Part shown: positions 1-9,053 of the stretch, piece by piece
How positions within the stretch are numbered: the stretch's first letter is position 1
Layout: every line of letters begins with the position of its first letter
Source of the DNA: Streptomyces sp. NRRL S-31
GTDB lineage: Bacteria; Actinomycetota; Actinomycetes; Streptomycetales; Streptomycetaceae
Reading direction: 5' to 3'
Length of the DNA stretch: 26,835 bases
NCBI RefSeq assembly: GCF_000718775.1
Contig: NZ_JOCB01000119.1
Coordinates: 1-26,835 of the forward strand
Made by a program: the position numbers and the translations under genes
The notes under the pieces: generated by a model
Database searches by the model: none
What the model saw: the letters and a program-made list of their open reading frames with translations, nothing else
What the model was told of the DNA's origin: nothing

Positions 1-178
1 GGGCCGGGGGGCCGGCGGGCCGGTGGGCCGGTGGGGCGGGCCGGGAGCCCGGTGGCGCACGGCGGCGGGGCGCCCGAGGTGCGCGAGCCGGCATCACGGG
101 GCTGACCTGCGACGGGGGACCGGCGCCCCCGCGACTGCCCGGACGGGCGTGCGTCAGGGCCGCTGGGTAACCGCGTGG

Positions 179-340
179 CCCGGCCGCCCGGTTCCCCAGC
201 GGGAGGCATCGGCGCGGCCCCGGGCCGCCGTCCGCCCGTTCCCCGCCGGGAGGCATCGGCGGGGTCCCGGGCCGCCGTCCGCCCGATCCCACCGGCAGGC
301 ATCGGCGCGGTCCCCGGCCGCCCGACCGATCCCACCGGTT
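179..340. repeat. 43-47-bp imperfect tandem repeat, about 3.3 copies
   Basis: Copies begin at 200, 247 and 293, each opening with CGG[G/C]AGGCATCGGCG and running through a block like CCGGGCCGCCGTCCGCCCG to TCCC. A partial copy (the block's second half) precedes them at 179-199. Periods are 47, 46 and 43 bp, and none is a codon multiple except 45-like averages, so this looks like intergenic minisatellite DNA rather than a protein repeat. The function is unknown. Confidence 0.75.
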
Positions 341-425
341 CCACCCGGAGGCGGCCCGGAGGCGGCCCGGGCGGTCCGGTCCGGACCAGTTGGGTGATCG
401 CGACCGGATCGAGCTGTCGAATCCC

Positions 426-471
426 TTGACGATCGCCCTCCGCCCGGATTAACTCACGTCCTAAATTAAGT
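426..471 (+). promoter_or_regulatory. Candidate promoter and AT-rich operator of the sugar-uptake operon
   Basis: A TTGACG hexamer at 426-431 resembles a vegetative -35. A weak -10-like TTAACT lies 17 nt downstream at 449-454. The heptamers ATTAACT (448-454) and ATTAAGT (465-471) form a direct repeat with 17-bp spacing, in the only AT-rich patch of a >70% GC spacer. This is where a sugar-responsive repressor could bind. The palindrome TGGGAGCGCTCCCA, known as the CebR operator of Streptomyces cellobiose operons, is not present anywhere in 1-505. The promoter and operator roles are inferred from position and composition only. Confidence 0.35.
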
Positions 472-505
472 CATGAGTGCAATCCCCGAAGGGACACCGG
501 GAGCC

Positions 506-1822
506 ATGCGCAGCATCCGAGCCGCGGCCGTAGGCGCCGTCACCCTGTCACTCGCCCTCGCGGCCACGGCCTGCGGAGGCGGATCGGCCACCGGCGAGGG
601 GTCCAACGACTCGCCGAAGACGCTGACGTACTGGGCTTCCAACCAGGGGGCCAGCGTCGCGGTCGACAAGCAGGTTCTCCAGCCCGAACTCGACAAGTTC
701 GAGAAGCAGACCGGCATCAAGGTCAAGCTGGAGGTCGTGCCCTGGTCGGATCTGCTCAACCGGATCCTCACCGCGACCACGTCCGGCCAGGGCCCCGACG
801 TGCTGAACATCGGCAACACCTGGAGCGCCTCCCTCCAGGCGACCGGCGCCCTGCTGCCGTGGAACGAGGAGAACTTCGCCAAGATAGGCGGCAGGGACCG
901 GTTCGCCGAGACCGCGCTCGGTTCGACGGGCGTGCGGGGCGAGGACCCGGCGGCGGTGCCGCTGTACTCGATGGCGTACGCGCTCTACTACAACAAGCGG
1001 ATCTTCGCCGACGCCGGCATCGGCAAGCCCCCGGCCACCTGGGACGAGCTGATCGCCGACGGCAAGAAGATCAAGGCCAAGGGCAAGTCCGTACTGGGTG
1101 CCGAGGGTTCGAACCTGTCGGAGAACATCCACCACGTCTTCGTCTTCGCCAAGCAGCACGGCGCCGACTTCTTCACCGCCGACGGCAAGCCCGACTTCAC
1201 CGACGCCAAGGTGGTCGAGGCCGTCAAGCAGTACGTCGACCTGATGGCCAAGGACGAGGTCATCCCGACCGGCGACGCCGAGTACGCGCAGAACCAGTCC
1301 GTCAGCGACTTCGCCAAGGGCAAGCAGGCGATGCTGCTGTGGCAGACCGCCGCCTCCAACCTCAAGTCCCAGGGAATGGACGAGGACGCCTACGGTGTCG
1401 CGCCCGTACCGGTGAACTCCGGAACGCCCGGCGCCGGCACCCAGGTGAACTCGGCGGTCATGGGCATCAACATGGCCGTCTTCAAGAACACGGACAACAT
1501 CGACGGCGCCACAAGGTTCGTGAAGTTCATGACCTCGGACACCGAGCAGAAGATCCTCAACACGGCGTACAGCACCATCCCGCCGGTCAAGGCGGCCCAG
1601 GGCGACCCGGCGTTCAGCACCTCCGCCACCGCCGTACTGAAGAGCACCCTCGCCTCCAGCGCCGCCGCGCTGCCGCAGGTGCCGTCCGAGTCGCAGTTCG
1701 AGACGTCGGTCGGTACGGCGGTCAAGGAACTGTTCGCCGACGCCGCCGCCGGACGCGCCGTGACCACCGGCTCGGTCAAGGCGAAGCTGGAGAAGGCCCA
1801 GCAGCAGATGCCGGCCGCGTGA
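506..1822 (+). CDS. ABC sugar transporter substrate-binding lipoprotein
   Basis: 438 aa. It is the extracellular, membrane-anchored receptor that delivers a sugar to the two permeases encoded just downstream. The N-terminus has two arginines, a hydrophobic stretch (residues 6-20) and a lipobox ending A-T-A-C at Cys23, followed by the Gly/Ser-rich linker typical of Streptomyces lipoproteins. The mature part is a family 1 (MalE-like) binding protein: TYWASNQGA opens the first lobe, GPDVLNIGNTW is the conserved hinge-region strand, and MLLWQTAASN and MGINMAVFKN fit the C-lobe. I chose ATG 506 because the signal peptide starts there and GAAGGGA/GGGAG lies just upstream. An in-frame ATG at 473 has no ribosome site and would put 11 odd residues before the signal peptide. 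The GH1 gene in the operon suggests a beta-glucoside such as cellobiose, but the ligand cannot be read from the sequence. Confidence 0.93.
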   Translation: MRSIRAAAVGAVTLSLALAATACGGGSATGEGSNDSPKTLTYWASNQGASVAVDKQVLQPELDKFEKQTGIKVKLEVVPWSDLLNRILTATTSGQGPDVLNIGNTWSASLQATGALLPWNEENFAKIGGRDRFAETALGSTGVRGEDPAAVPLYSMAYALYYNKRIFADAGIGKPPATWDELIADGKKIKAKGKSVLGAEGSNLSENIHHVFVFAKQHGADFFTADGKPDFTDAKVVEAVKQYVDLMAKDEVIPTGDAEYAQNQSVSDFAKGKQAMLLWQTAASNLKSQGMDEDAYGVAPVPVNSGTPGAGTQVNSAVMGINMAVFKNTDNIDGATRFVKFMTSDTEQKILNTAYSTIPPVKAAQGDPAFSTSATAVLKSTLASSAAALPQVPSESQFETSVGTAVKELFADAAAGRAVTTGSVKAKLEKAQQQMPAA

Positions 1823-2814
1823 CCACGATGACGACCGCCACGTTCAAGGAAGCGGCGCCCGAGACGTCCCCCGGTGCGGCGCGCGAGCCCCGCCGCCGCA
1901 CCGGACGGATCCGCCGCGTCTCACTGCCGTACCTGCTCCTGCTTCCCGCTCTGGTCCTCGAACTCCTGGTCCATCTGGTGCCGATGGCGATCGGCATCGT
2001 GATGAGTCTCAGGGAACTGACCCAGTTCTACATCCGGGACTGGGGGACCGCCCCGTGGTCCGGCCTCGACAACTACCGGGTGTCGGTGGACTTCGACGCG
2101 CCCGTGGGCGAGGCGCTGCTCCGGTCGTTCGGTGTCACGGTCGCCTTCACCCTGCTGTCGGTCGGCCTGTGCTGGCTGACCGGTACCGCCGCCGCCGTCT
2201 TCATGCAGGACACCTTCCGCGGCCGCGGCCTGCTGCGCACGGTCTTCCTCATCCCCTACGCGCTGCCGGTCTACGCGGCCGTCATCACCTGGGTGTTCAT
2301 GTTCCAGCACGACAACGGCCTGGTGAACCACGTGCTGCACGACCAGTTGCACCTCACCGACGAGCCGTCCTTCTGGCTCATCGGCGACAACAGCTTCTAC
2401 GCCCTGCTCACCGTGTCGGTGTGGAAGGGCTGGCCGTTCGCCTTCCTCATCGTGACGGCCGGCCTCCAGAACATCCCCGGGGAGCTGTACGAGGCCGCGG
2501 CGCTGGACGGCGCCGGCGTCTGGCAGCGGATCCGCCGCATCACCCTGCCCTCCCTCCGCCCCGTCAACCAGGTGCTGGTCCTGGTGCTGTTCCTGTGGAC
2601 GTTCAACGACTTCAACACGCCGTACGTGCTGTTCGGCAAGGCCGCTCCCGAAGCCGCCGACCTGATCTCCGTACACATCTACCAGTCGTCCTTCGTCACC
2701 TGGAACTTCGGCACCGGCTCGGCGATGTCCGTCCTGCTGCTGCTCTTCCTGCTCGCCGTGACGGGCCTCTACCTGCTGCTGACCACACGCGGACGGAGGA
2801 CCTCCGATGCGTAA
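1819..2814 (+). CDS. ABC sugar transporter permease, MalF/LacF type
   Basis: 331 aa from GTG 1819, an integral membrane subunit of the importer. A charged cytoplasmic N-tail rich in Arg (about residues 15-33) precedes the first membrane helix (SLPYLLLLPALVLELLVHLV). About six helices follow, with periplasmic-type loops. The EAA loop that docks on the ATPase is intact near residues 222-245 (ELYEAAALDGAGVWQRIRR, then ITLP). The GTG overlaps the receptor gene's stop as GTGA, so translation is probably coupled. An ATG at 1828 in the same frame is the alternative. Its length, topology and EAA loop match the first permease of CUT1 systems. No ATPase gene lies in the operon; Streptomyces CUT1 importers usually share the ATPase MsiK encoded elsewhere. 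Confidence 0.93.
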   Translation: MTTMTTATFKEAAPETSPGAAREPRRRTGRIRRVSLPYLLLLPALVLELLVHLVPMAIGIVMSLRELTQFYIRDWGTAPWSGLDNYRVSVDFDAPVGEALLRSFGVTVAFTLLSVGLCWLTGTAAAVFMQDTFRGRGLLRTVFLIPYALPVYAAVITWVFMFQHDNGLVNHVLHDQLHLTDEPSFWLIGDNSFYALLTVSVWKGWPFAFLIVTAGLQNIPGELYEAAALDGAGVWQRIRRITLPSLRPVNQVLVLVLFLWTFNDFNTPYVLFGKAAPEAADLISVHIYQSSFVTWNFGTGSAMSVLLLLFLLAVTGLYLLLTTRGRRTSDA

Positions 2815-3661
2815 CTCACCCCTGGCGCCGCCCCGTTCGTTCCTGTGGACACGACGGGTCTTCCTCACCCTGCTCACCGGGTTCGTCCTCACCCCGGTGT
2901 ACGTGATGGTCTCCAGCTCGCTCAAGCCGCTCGCCGACGTCTCCGGCACCTTCCGCTGGCTGCCCAGCGGGCTCACCATCCGCCCGTACATCGACATCTG
3001 GTCCACGATCCCACTCGCCCGGTACTTCGTGAACTCGCTGATCGTGGCGGGCGCGGCGACCGCCGGCTCGGTGGTCATCGCGGTCTTCGCCGCCTACGCC
3101 GTCAGCCGCTACGACTTCCGCGGCAAGCGCGTCTTCACCGTCACCGTGCTGTCCACCCAGATGCTCCCCGGCATCCTCTTCCTGCTCCCGCTCTTCCTGC
3201 TCTACGTCAACATCGGCAACGCCACCGGCATCGCCCTGTTCGGCTCGCGCGGCGGACTGATCCTGACCTATCTCACCTTCACCCTGCCGTTCTCCATCTG
3301 GATGCTGATCGGCTACTTCGACTCGGTGCCGCGCGACCTGGACGAGGCGGCGCTGGTGGACGGCTGCGGGCCGCTGAAGGCGCTGCTCAGGATCGTCGTG
3401 CCGGCCGCGATCCCGGGCATCGTCGCGGTCGCCGTGTACGCCTTCATGACCGCGTGGGGCGAAGTGCTCTTCGCCTCGGTCATGACCGACGACACCACCC
3501 GCACCCTCGCCGTCGGCCTCCAGGGCTACTCCACCCTCAACAACGTCTACTGGAACCAGATCATGGCCGCCTCGCTCGTCGTCAGCGTGCCGGTGGTCGC
3601 CGGATTCCTCCTCCTCCAGCGCTACCTCGTCGCGGGTCTGACGGCGGGCGCCGTCAAGTGA
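2807..3661 (+). CDS. ABC sugar transporter permease, MalG/LacG type
   Basis: 284 aa, the second membrane subunit of the importer. The start ATG 2807 lies 8 nt inside the previous gene, whose TAA is at 2812-2814. The protein has the MalG-type layout: a first helix ([20 protein letters not shown]), a periplasmic segment, then the core with [14 protein letters not shown] and further helices. The EAA loop is at about residues 177-200 ([19 protein letters not shown], then IVVP). It ends [14 protein letters not shown], the C-terminal signature of this subfamily. It would pair with the preceding permease to form the translocation pore. Confidence 0.93.
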   Translation: MRNSPLAPPRSFLWTRRVFLTLLTGFVLTPVYVMVSSSLKPLADVSGTFRWLPSGLTIRPYIDIWSTIPLARYFVNSLIVAGAATAGSVVIAVFAAYAVSRYDFRGKRVFTVTVLSTQMLPGILFLLPLFLLYVNIGNATGIALFGSRGGLILTYLTFTLPFSIWMLIGYFDSVPRDLDEAALVDGCGPLKALLRIVVPAAIPGIVAVAVYAFMTAWGEVLFASVMTDDTTRTLAVGLQGYSTLNNVYWNQIMAASLVVSVPVVAGFLLLQRYLVAGLTAGAVK

Positions 3662-3690
3662 CCCACACCCCTGATCCCGAAGGGACTTCC

Positions 3691-5070
<1,380 letters not shown>

Positions 5071-5084
5071 GCCGAGGCCCGGAC

Positions 5085-5122
5085 GGCCGGCGGACACGGC
5101 TGGGCAGCCGTGCCCGCCGGCC
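5085..5122 (+). terminator. Strong hairpin terminator after the beta-glucosidase gene
   Basis: The arms 5085-5101 and 5106-5122 pair over 17 bp with a single A/C mismatch and a GGGC loop (5102-5105). It lies 15 nt after the stop codon. Like many Streptomyces terminators it has no T tract. It separates the sugar operon from the next transcription unit. Confidence 0.8.
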
Positions 5123-5277
5123 CACACCACGCCACGTGCCTCCGCGCCATGAGGACGCGCGGCCACCGCAAATCTTCACAACCGACAAACGGGCCACAAC
5201 GTGAGCGGCGCGGACTTCGCCTCGGCCGGGACGCTAAGTTGATCAGACAGCGAACCGTCCGTACGGGGGAGACCCAC

Positions 5278-5400
5278 ATGCGCTTCATATGCGTGCCGCA
5301 GGATGGCGGGGGCGGCGGAGGTACCGGAGATCCGGCGGTGAACCAGGACGACCTGGGGGTCGTGGGCCGCGAGGCCACATCGGAGAGTAGCAAGCATTGA
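5278..5400 (+). CDS. Small 40-residue protein heading the lipoprotein operon, function unknown
   Basis: 40 aa. ATG 5278 is preceded by GGGGGA (5265-5270) at 7 nt spacing, a good ribosome site. The peptide starts MRFICVPQD, then has six glycines and an acidic/polar tail ending SESSKH, with a single Cys5. There is no signal peptide or membrane segment. Its TGA (5398-5400) overlaps the TTG start of the next gene as TTGA, so translation is probably coupled. Possible roles are a leader peptide controlling the downstream genes or a small secreted or modified peptide; nothing decides between these. A TAAGTT at 5235-5240 may be its -10, with only a weak GGACTT 17 nt upstream. The good ribosome site and the overlap make me think it is translated. 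Confidence 0.6.
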   Translation: MRFICVPQDGGGGGGTGDPAVNQDDLGVVGREATSESSKH

Positions 5401-5933
5401 GACCCTCATCGCCTGTCCTGTTCGGCAGCCTCCTTTTCGTCGCCGTGACAGCGGTGGCCGGCTGCTCCTCGGACGCCCCCGGGCAGCGCTTCGCCGTTCC
5501 GCGTGAGCTCTGCGGGGTGGCCGTCCCGGCCGATGCGCTCTCGCGGCTCCTGCCCGCGTCCGGAGAACGACTCACCGTCGAGCCGAAGGGAAGTCTCGAC
5601 GACGGCTCCGCGCTGTGCGGCGTCAAGGTCGACGAGGACACGGTGCTGCAAGTGAGCGGAGAACGCATCGACGCCGGTGACTCCGCGCGGCACATCCTGC
5701 GCAGCCGACTCTCGATCCAGGAGCAGAAGTCCTCGGAAGGCAACACGATCGCGTATTCCGGGCAAGCCGCCGTGTCGCTGGTCAAGTGCCGTGGCGGCGA
5801 TGTCGAGGAGGACATCAGCACCCTTGTCAGAGTGCTGAAGCCCGGCCGTCCGAATGAATCCGCGATGAAAGAGCTGATGCGGGGATACACAGCCTCGCTG
5901 AAGAAGCGGCAACCGTGTGAGCGGGCGTCTTGA
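5397..5933 (+). CDS. Secreted lipoprotein of unknown function
   Basis: 178 aa from TTG 5397, which overlaps the stop of the 40-residue ORF. A type II signal peptide is clear: hydrophobic residues 7-20, then a lipobox V-A-G-C at Cys23. The mature domain begins with a VPRELCGVAVPADALSRLLP segment and continues GER. It has further cysteines (SALCGVKV, SLVKCRGG) that could form disulfides outside the cell. The same pattern recurs in the next gene, so the two are tandem paralogues. I recognise no enzymatic motif. A structural or sensory role at the cell surface is possible but unproven. Confidence 0.8.
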   Translation: MRPSSPVLFGSLLFVAVTAVAGCSSDAPGQRFAVPRELCGVAVPADALSRLLPASGERLTVEPKGSLDDGSALCGVKVDEDTVLQVSGERIDAGDSARHILRSRLSIQEQKSSEGNTIAYSGQAAVSLVKCRGGDVEEDISTLVRVLKPGRPNESAMKELMRGYTASLKKRQPCERAS

Positions 5934-6589
5934 GCGGAGATCACGGCGGCCGGTCCGCGGGGTCGGCCCGAGGGCGGGGCGCACGGTTCGCCTCGCGGAC
6001 GGCTCTGGCCGCCGTCGGACTGCTTGCCTTGGTCGCAGTGGTGGCGTGGCAGGTGCGTTCGGCGTCCGGAGAACCCGACGTCGCCGTGCCGGCGCGTGTC
6101 TGTGACGGGGCTCTTTCCGGGGCCGATGTGAAGTCCCTCCTGCCGGAGAAGGGCGAGCGGTTCTCGCAGTGGCATTCCGGTGTCTTCAACCCGGAGCAGC
6201 CGTACGCCAGGAAGGCGCCCGGCACCTGCAAGGTGTACGGCGGGGGCAAGGCGGTGAGGATCAAGCACACCCTCTACTCCAAGGGGGACTACACCATGGA
6301 GGACGTGGCTCGCGACGCCGGTGCGGCGGGCGCCATCCGGATCACGCTGGGCGAGGCCGAGGGATTCCACGAGGGGGACACCACCTCCCTCTTCGCCGAC
6401 TGCTCGTCAGAGCAGGGCAAGGCGGTGGTGGAGGTCGACGTCACGTACGAGAAGACGTCCGACCGGGCGGTGATCCGGAAGACGGCCTCGCTCGCCGCCG
6501 ACACCGACACCCTGCGGCTGGAAGCCCGGGAACTGTGGGATTGTCAGGGCGCGGACAGCCTGCCGAACGGCGTGCCGCGGCTCGGCTGA
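5930..6589 (+). CDS. Membrane-anchored paralogue of the preceding lipoprotein, function unknown
   Basis: 219 aa from TTG 5930, which again overlaps the upstream stop as TTGA. A positively charged N-tail (residues 1-23) is followed by one membrane helix (about 25-42, TALAAVGLLALVAVVAWQV) with no lipobox. It is therefore probably anchored by an uncleaved helix with the C-terminal domain outside. That domain opens VPARVCDGALSGADVKSLLP then EKGER, matching the previous protein's VPRELC...SRLLP...GER, with cysteines placed similarly (GTCKVYGG, FADCSSEQ, WDCQGAD). It is the last gene of this three-gene unit. Its final 46 bp overlap the 3' end of the convergent phosphatidyltransferase gene. Confidence 0.8.
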   Translation: MSGDHGGRSAGSARGRGARFASRTALAAVGLLALVAVVAWQVRSASGEPDVAVPARVCDGALSGADVKSLLPEKGERFSQWHSGVFNPEQPYARKAPGTCKVYGGGKAVRIKHTLYSKGDYTMEDVARDAGAAGAIRITLGEAEGFHEGDTTSLFADCSSEQGKAVVEVDVTYEKTSDRAVIRKTASLAADTDTLRLEARELWDCQGADSLPNGVPRLG

Positions 6590-7446
6590 GCCGGTGAGGC
6601 CGAACGGGCGGAGACGGTGGCCGGCTGTCGTCGGGGAGTGCCTGCGCGGCGGTTCGGTGTCCGGGAGGGGGACGCGTTCAGGTCGGCGGCCCGGCCGGGG
6701 CGGGGCGACGGCTCCGGCACCGCCTCCCCGGCGATCGTGCGGGCCGTGCGCCGCAGCCACACCACGTCCCGTCCGAAGGACCACACCAGCGAGCCCAGCG
6801 CCAGCAGGACGACCGTGAGGTTCACCGGGCGGGGCAGCAGGTCCGCGCCGGCCAGGAGCAGGGACACGCCCTGGAGCGCGGCCACCGTCTTGCGGGCGAA
6901 CGACGCCGGGAGCGGCGCGGTCAGCCACGGCGCGAACCGGGCGGCGGCGACGAACGCGTAGCGCATCCCGCCGATGAGGAGCACCCAGGGGCCCAGCCGC
7001 GTCGACACGTACACGCTCAGCACCAGGATCAGGAACGCGTCCACCTCCATGTCGAAGCGCGCCCCCAGCGCGGTCGTGCTGCCGGTACGGCGTGCCACCT
7101 CGCCGTCCACGCCGTCCAGCAGCAGGGCCACCGCGGTCAGGGCGACCAGCGGCGTCACCGGCGGCGCGCTCTCGAAGGAGTCCGCGACCAGCGCGGTCAC
7201 CCCGCCGACCAGGGTGGCCCGGCCGAGCGTGACCCGGTTCGCGGGGCCGAAGGAGGACAGCCGGGAGCGGTGCAGGGCCCGGGAGAGGACCGCCCAGGTG
7301 GCGCACGCGAACGCGAGCCCCGTCAGCCAGCCGGCCGGCCCCATGCCGGTGGCCGGGCCGAGCAGCGCCAGCAGCAGGACCTGCGCGCCCGCTCCCACCG
7401 CGGTCTCCTGCCGGAGCCTCGCGTCGTACGTGTTGTTCAGGGCCAC
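6544..7446 (-). CDS. CDP-alcohol phosphatidyltransferase family membrane enzyme
   Basis: 300 aa. This family transfers a phospho-lipid or phospho-alcohol group from a CDP-activated donor to a small alcohol (for example inositol phosphate or glycerol phosphate) in the membrane. The full signature DxxDGxxARx8GxxxDxxxD is present at residues 111-136 (LDGVDGEVARR to FDMEVD), so metal binding should be intact. Several hydrophobic helices surround it. The start is GTG 7446 with GGAGGG 6 nt upstream. A longer frame to 7527 lacks a ribosome site. The C-terminal ~60 residues are Arg/Pro-rich and probably disordered. It diverges from the MDR dehydrogenase gene across 107 bp, which suggests shared regulation. 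The acceptor alcohol cannot be told from sequence. Confidence 0.88.
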   Translation of the reverse strand: MALNNTYDARLRQETAVGAGAQVLLLALLGPATGMGPAGWLTGLAFACATWAVLSRALHRSRLSSFGPANRVTLGRATLVGGVTALVADSFESAPPVTPLVALTAVALLLDGVDGEVARRTGSTTALGARFDMEVDAFLILVLSVYVSTRLGPWVLLIGGMRYAFVAAARFAPWLTAPLPASFARKTVAALQGVSLLLAGADLLPRPVNLTVVLLALGSLVWSFGRDVVWLRRTARTIAGEAVPEPSPRPGRAADLNASPSRTPNRRAGTPRRQPATVSARSASPAQPSRGTPFGRLSAP

Positions 7447-7553
7447 CGCACACCCTCCGGCCGAATGACAGAGTCGAGCGACGCCGCGTACTGTGCGCGG
7501 CCTGTGCACACCTCGGTACGTGGACAACTTCCCGATCGTTCAGGAGGACGCCG

Positions 7554-8555
7554 ATGAACCGGTCGGCCCGCGCGTTCTGGCTCCGCTCGCCCGGCCGGGG
7601 CGAACTGCGCGACGTCACCCTGCCGGAGCCCGCCGAGGACGAGGTCCTGGTGCGCGCCCTGTACTCCGGGATCAGCCGGGGGACCGAGACGCTCGTCTTC
7701 CGCGGCGGGGTGCCGGAGAGCCAGCGCGCCGTGATGCGGGCCCCGTTCCAGGAGGGCGACTTCCCCGCACCGGTGAAGTACGGCTACCTCAGCGTGGGCG
7801 TGGTCGAGGAGGGCCCGGCCGCGCTGGCCGGCCGCACGGTCTTCTGCCTCTACCCGCACCAGAGCCGGTACGTCGTGCCGGCGAGCGCCGTCACCGTGGT
7901 GCCCGAGCGGGTGCCCGCCGGACGGGCCGTGCTCGCCGGCACCGTGGAGACCGCCGTCAACGCCCTGTGGGACGCCACCCCGTTGATCGGTGACCGGATC
8001 GCCGTCGTCGGCGGCGGCATGGTCGGCTGCGCGGTCGCCGCGCTCCTCGCCCGCTTCCCCGGCGTCCGGCTCCAGTTGGTCGACGCCGCCCCGGCCCGCG
8101 CCCGGACCGCCGAGGCGCTCGGTGCCGGCTTCGCCACGCCGGCCGACGCCCTCGGCGACTGCGACCTCGTCGTGCACGCCAGCGCCACCGAGGCCGGGCT
8201 CACCCGCGCCCTCGCCCTCCTCGCCCCGGAGGGCACCGTCGTGGAGCTGAGCTGGTACGGCGACCGGACCGTGACCCTGCCGCTCGGTGAGGCCTTCCAC
8301 TCCCGCCGGCTCACCGTGCGCGGCAGCCAGGTCGGCACCGTCTCCCCGGCCGCCCGGCCCGGCCGCACCTACGCCGACCGGATGGCGCTCGCCCTCGACC
8401 TGCTCGCCGACCCGGCCCTGGACGCGCTCATCACCGGGGAGAGCGCCTTCGAGGAACTCCCTTCCGTGCTGCCGGAGCTGGCCGCCGGCTCGCTCCCCGC
8501 CCTCTGCCACCGGATCCGCTACACGAAAGACCGGCCCGAGCCGGGAAGAGAGTAG
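7554..8555 (+). CDS. MDR-superfamily dehydrogenase lacking the zinc ligands
   Basis: 333 aa. A medium-chain dehydrogenase/reductase with a GroES-like N-domain (about 10-125) and a Rossmann domain with the NAD(P) motif VVGGGMVGCAVA (about 148-159). The usual zinc site is missing: the GICGSD-type segment reads GISRGTET, the GHE segment reads KYGYLSVG, and there is no four-Cys structural zinc loop. This pattern recalls BchC-type and other zinc-independent MDR proteins that oxidise a hydroxyl on a large ring substrate. Start ATG 7554 follows a perfect AGGAGG at 6 nt. It heads the plus-strand set PTPS-fold/GT/MT/membrane protein, with a 99-nt gap to the next gene. The substrate is unknown; it may act on a side chain of the locus product. 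Confidence 0.88.
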   Translation: MNRSARAFWLRSPGRGELRDVTLPEPAEDEVLVRALYSGISRGTETLVFRGGVPESQRAVMRAPFQEGDFPAPVKYGYLSVGVVEEGPAALAGRTVFCLYPHQSRYVVPASAVTVVPERVPAGRAVLAGTVETAVNALWDATPLIGDRIAVVGGGMVGCAVAALLARFPGVRLQLVDAAPARARTAEALGAGFATPADALGDCDLVVHASATEAGLTRALALLAPEGTVVELSWYGDRTVTLPLGEAFHSRRLTVRGSQVGTVSPAARPGRTYADRMALALDLLADPALDALITGESAFEELPSVLPELAAGSLPALCHRIRYTKDRPEPGRE

Positions 8556-8654
8556 GGACGGCTGAACACGGGGAAGCCAAGAGCCGTACTAGACGGCATC
8601 CCCCGGCGGGCAGGGGCAGGGGGACCAGACGCGCCGCACCTGGAGGGCCGCCCG

Positions 8655-9053
8655 TTGTTCAGCATCACCGTCCGCGATCACATCATGATCGCCCACAGTT
8701 TCCGCGGCGAGGTCTTCGGGCCCGCGCGGCGACTGCACGGAGCCACCTTCCTCGTGGACGCGACGTTCCGCCGCGAGCAACTGGACCAGGACGGCATCGT
8801 GGTCGACATCGGCCTGGCCACACGTGAACTGGGCGCCGTCACCGCCGAGCTGAACTACCGCAACCTCGACGAGGAACCGGAGTTCGCGGGCGTCAACACC
8901 TCCACCGAGTTCCTGGCCAAGGTCATCGCCGACCGGCTCGCCGAACGCGTCCACCGGGGCGCCCTGGGCGAGGGCGCCAGGGGACTCGCGGGCATCACGG
9001 TCACCCTGCACGAGTCGCACATCGCCTGGGCGAGTTACGAGCGTGCCCTGTGA
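8655..9053 (+). CDS. PTPS/QueD-fold protein lacking the catalytic triad
   Basis: 132 aa from TTG 8655, with GGAGGG (8642-8647) 7 nt upstream. The fold is that of 6-pyruvoyltetrahydropterin synthase/6-carboxytetrahydropterin synthase: zinc-type His14 (IMIAHSF), His28 in LHGATF, the segment [28 protein letters not shown], and the pterin-anchoring Glu120 in LHESHIAW. Key residues differ from the enzymes. The HGH zinc pair is HGA (Ala30), the catalytic Cys position is Ala24 with no cysteine in the whole protein, and the Asp-His pair (LDHxxL) is Asn67-Tyr68. It should still bind a pterin- or pyrimidine-like ring through Glu120, but cannot use the known chemistry. Its TGA overlaps the glycosyltransferase GTG. 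With the GTP-cyclohydrolase homologue nearby, it may use a GTP-derived heterocycle. Confidence 0.87.
   Translation: MFSITVRDHIMIAHSFRGEVFGPARRLHGATFLVDATFRREQLDQDGIVVDIGLATRELGAVTAELNYRNLDEEPEFAGVNTSTEFLAKVIADRLAERVHRGALGEGARGLAGITVTLHESHIAWASYERAL

Larger units (their letters stand above)
1..472. other. GC-rich spacer before the sugar-uptake operon, no recognisable gene
   Basis: I see no convincing gene here. The open plus-strand frame from 23 to 397 is arginine/proline/glycine-rich low-complexity sequence without a ribosome site or family motif. One plus frame is open from base 1 to a TGA at 103-105 and could be the tail of an upstream gene, but the reading (Gly/Arg/Pro-rich) gives no support for that. 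The stretch holds a tandem repeat (179-340), an 11-bp GC-rich direct duplication near 347-370, and an AT-richer promoter-like end from about 426. Confidence 0.5.

Noticed and set aside
179..340. CRISPR array or mobile-element end for the GC-rich repeat near the window start.
   Set aside because: Copies are directly adjacent with no unique spacers, and there are no cas genes, transposase or flanking inverted repeats.
473..505. ATG at 473 as start of the binding lipoprotein.
   Set aside because: No ribosome site precedes it, it lies within the AT-rich promoter/operator patch, and it would place polar residues ahead of a standard signal peptide.
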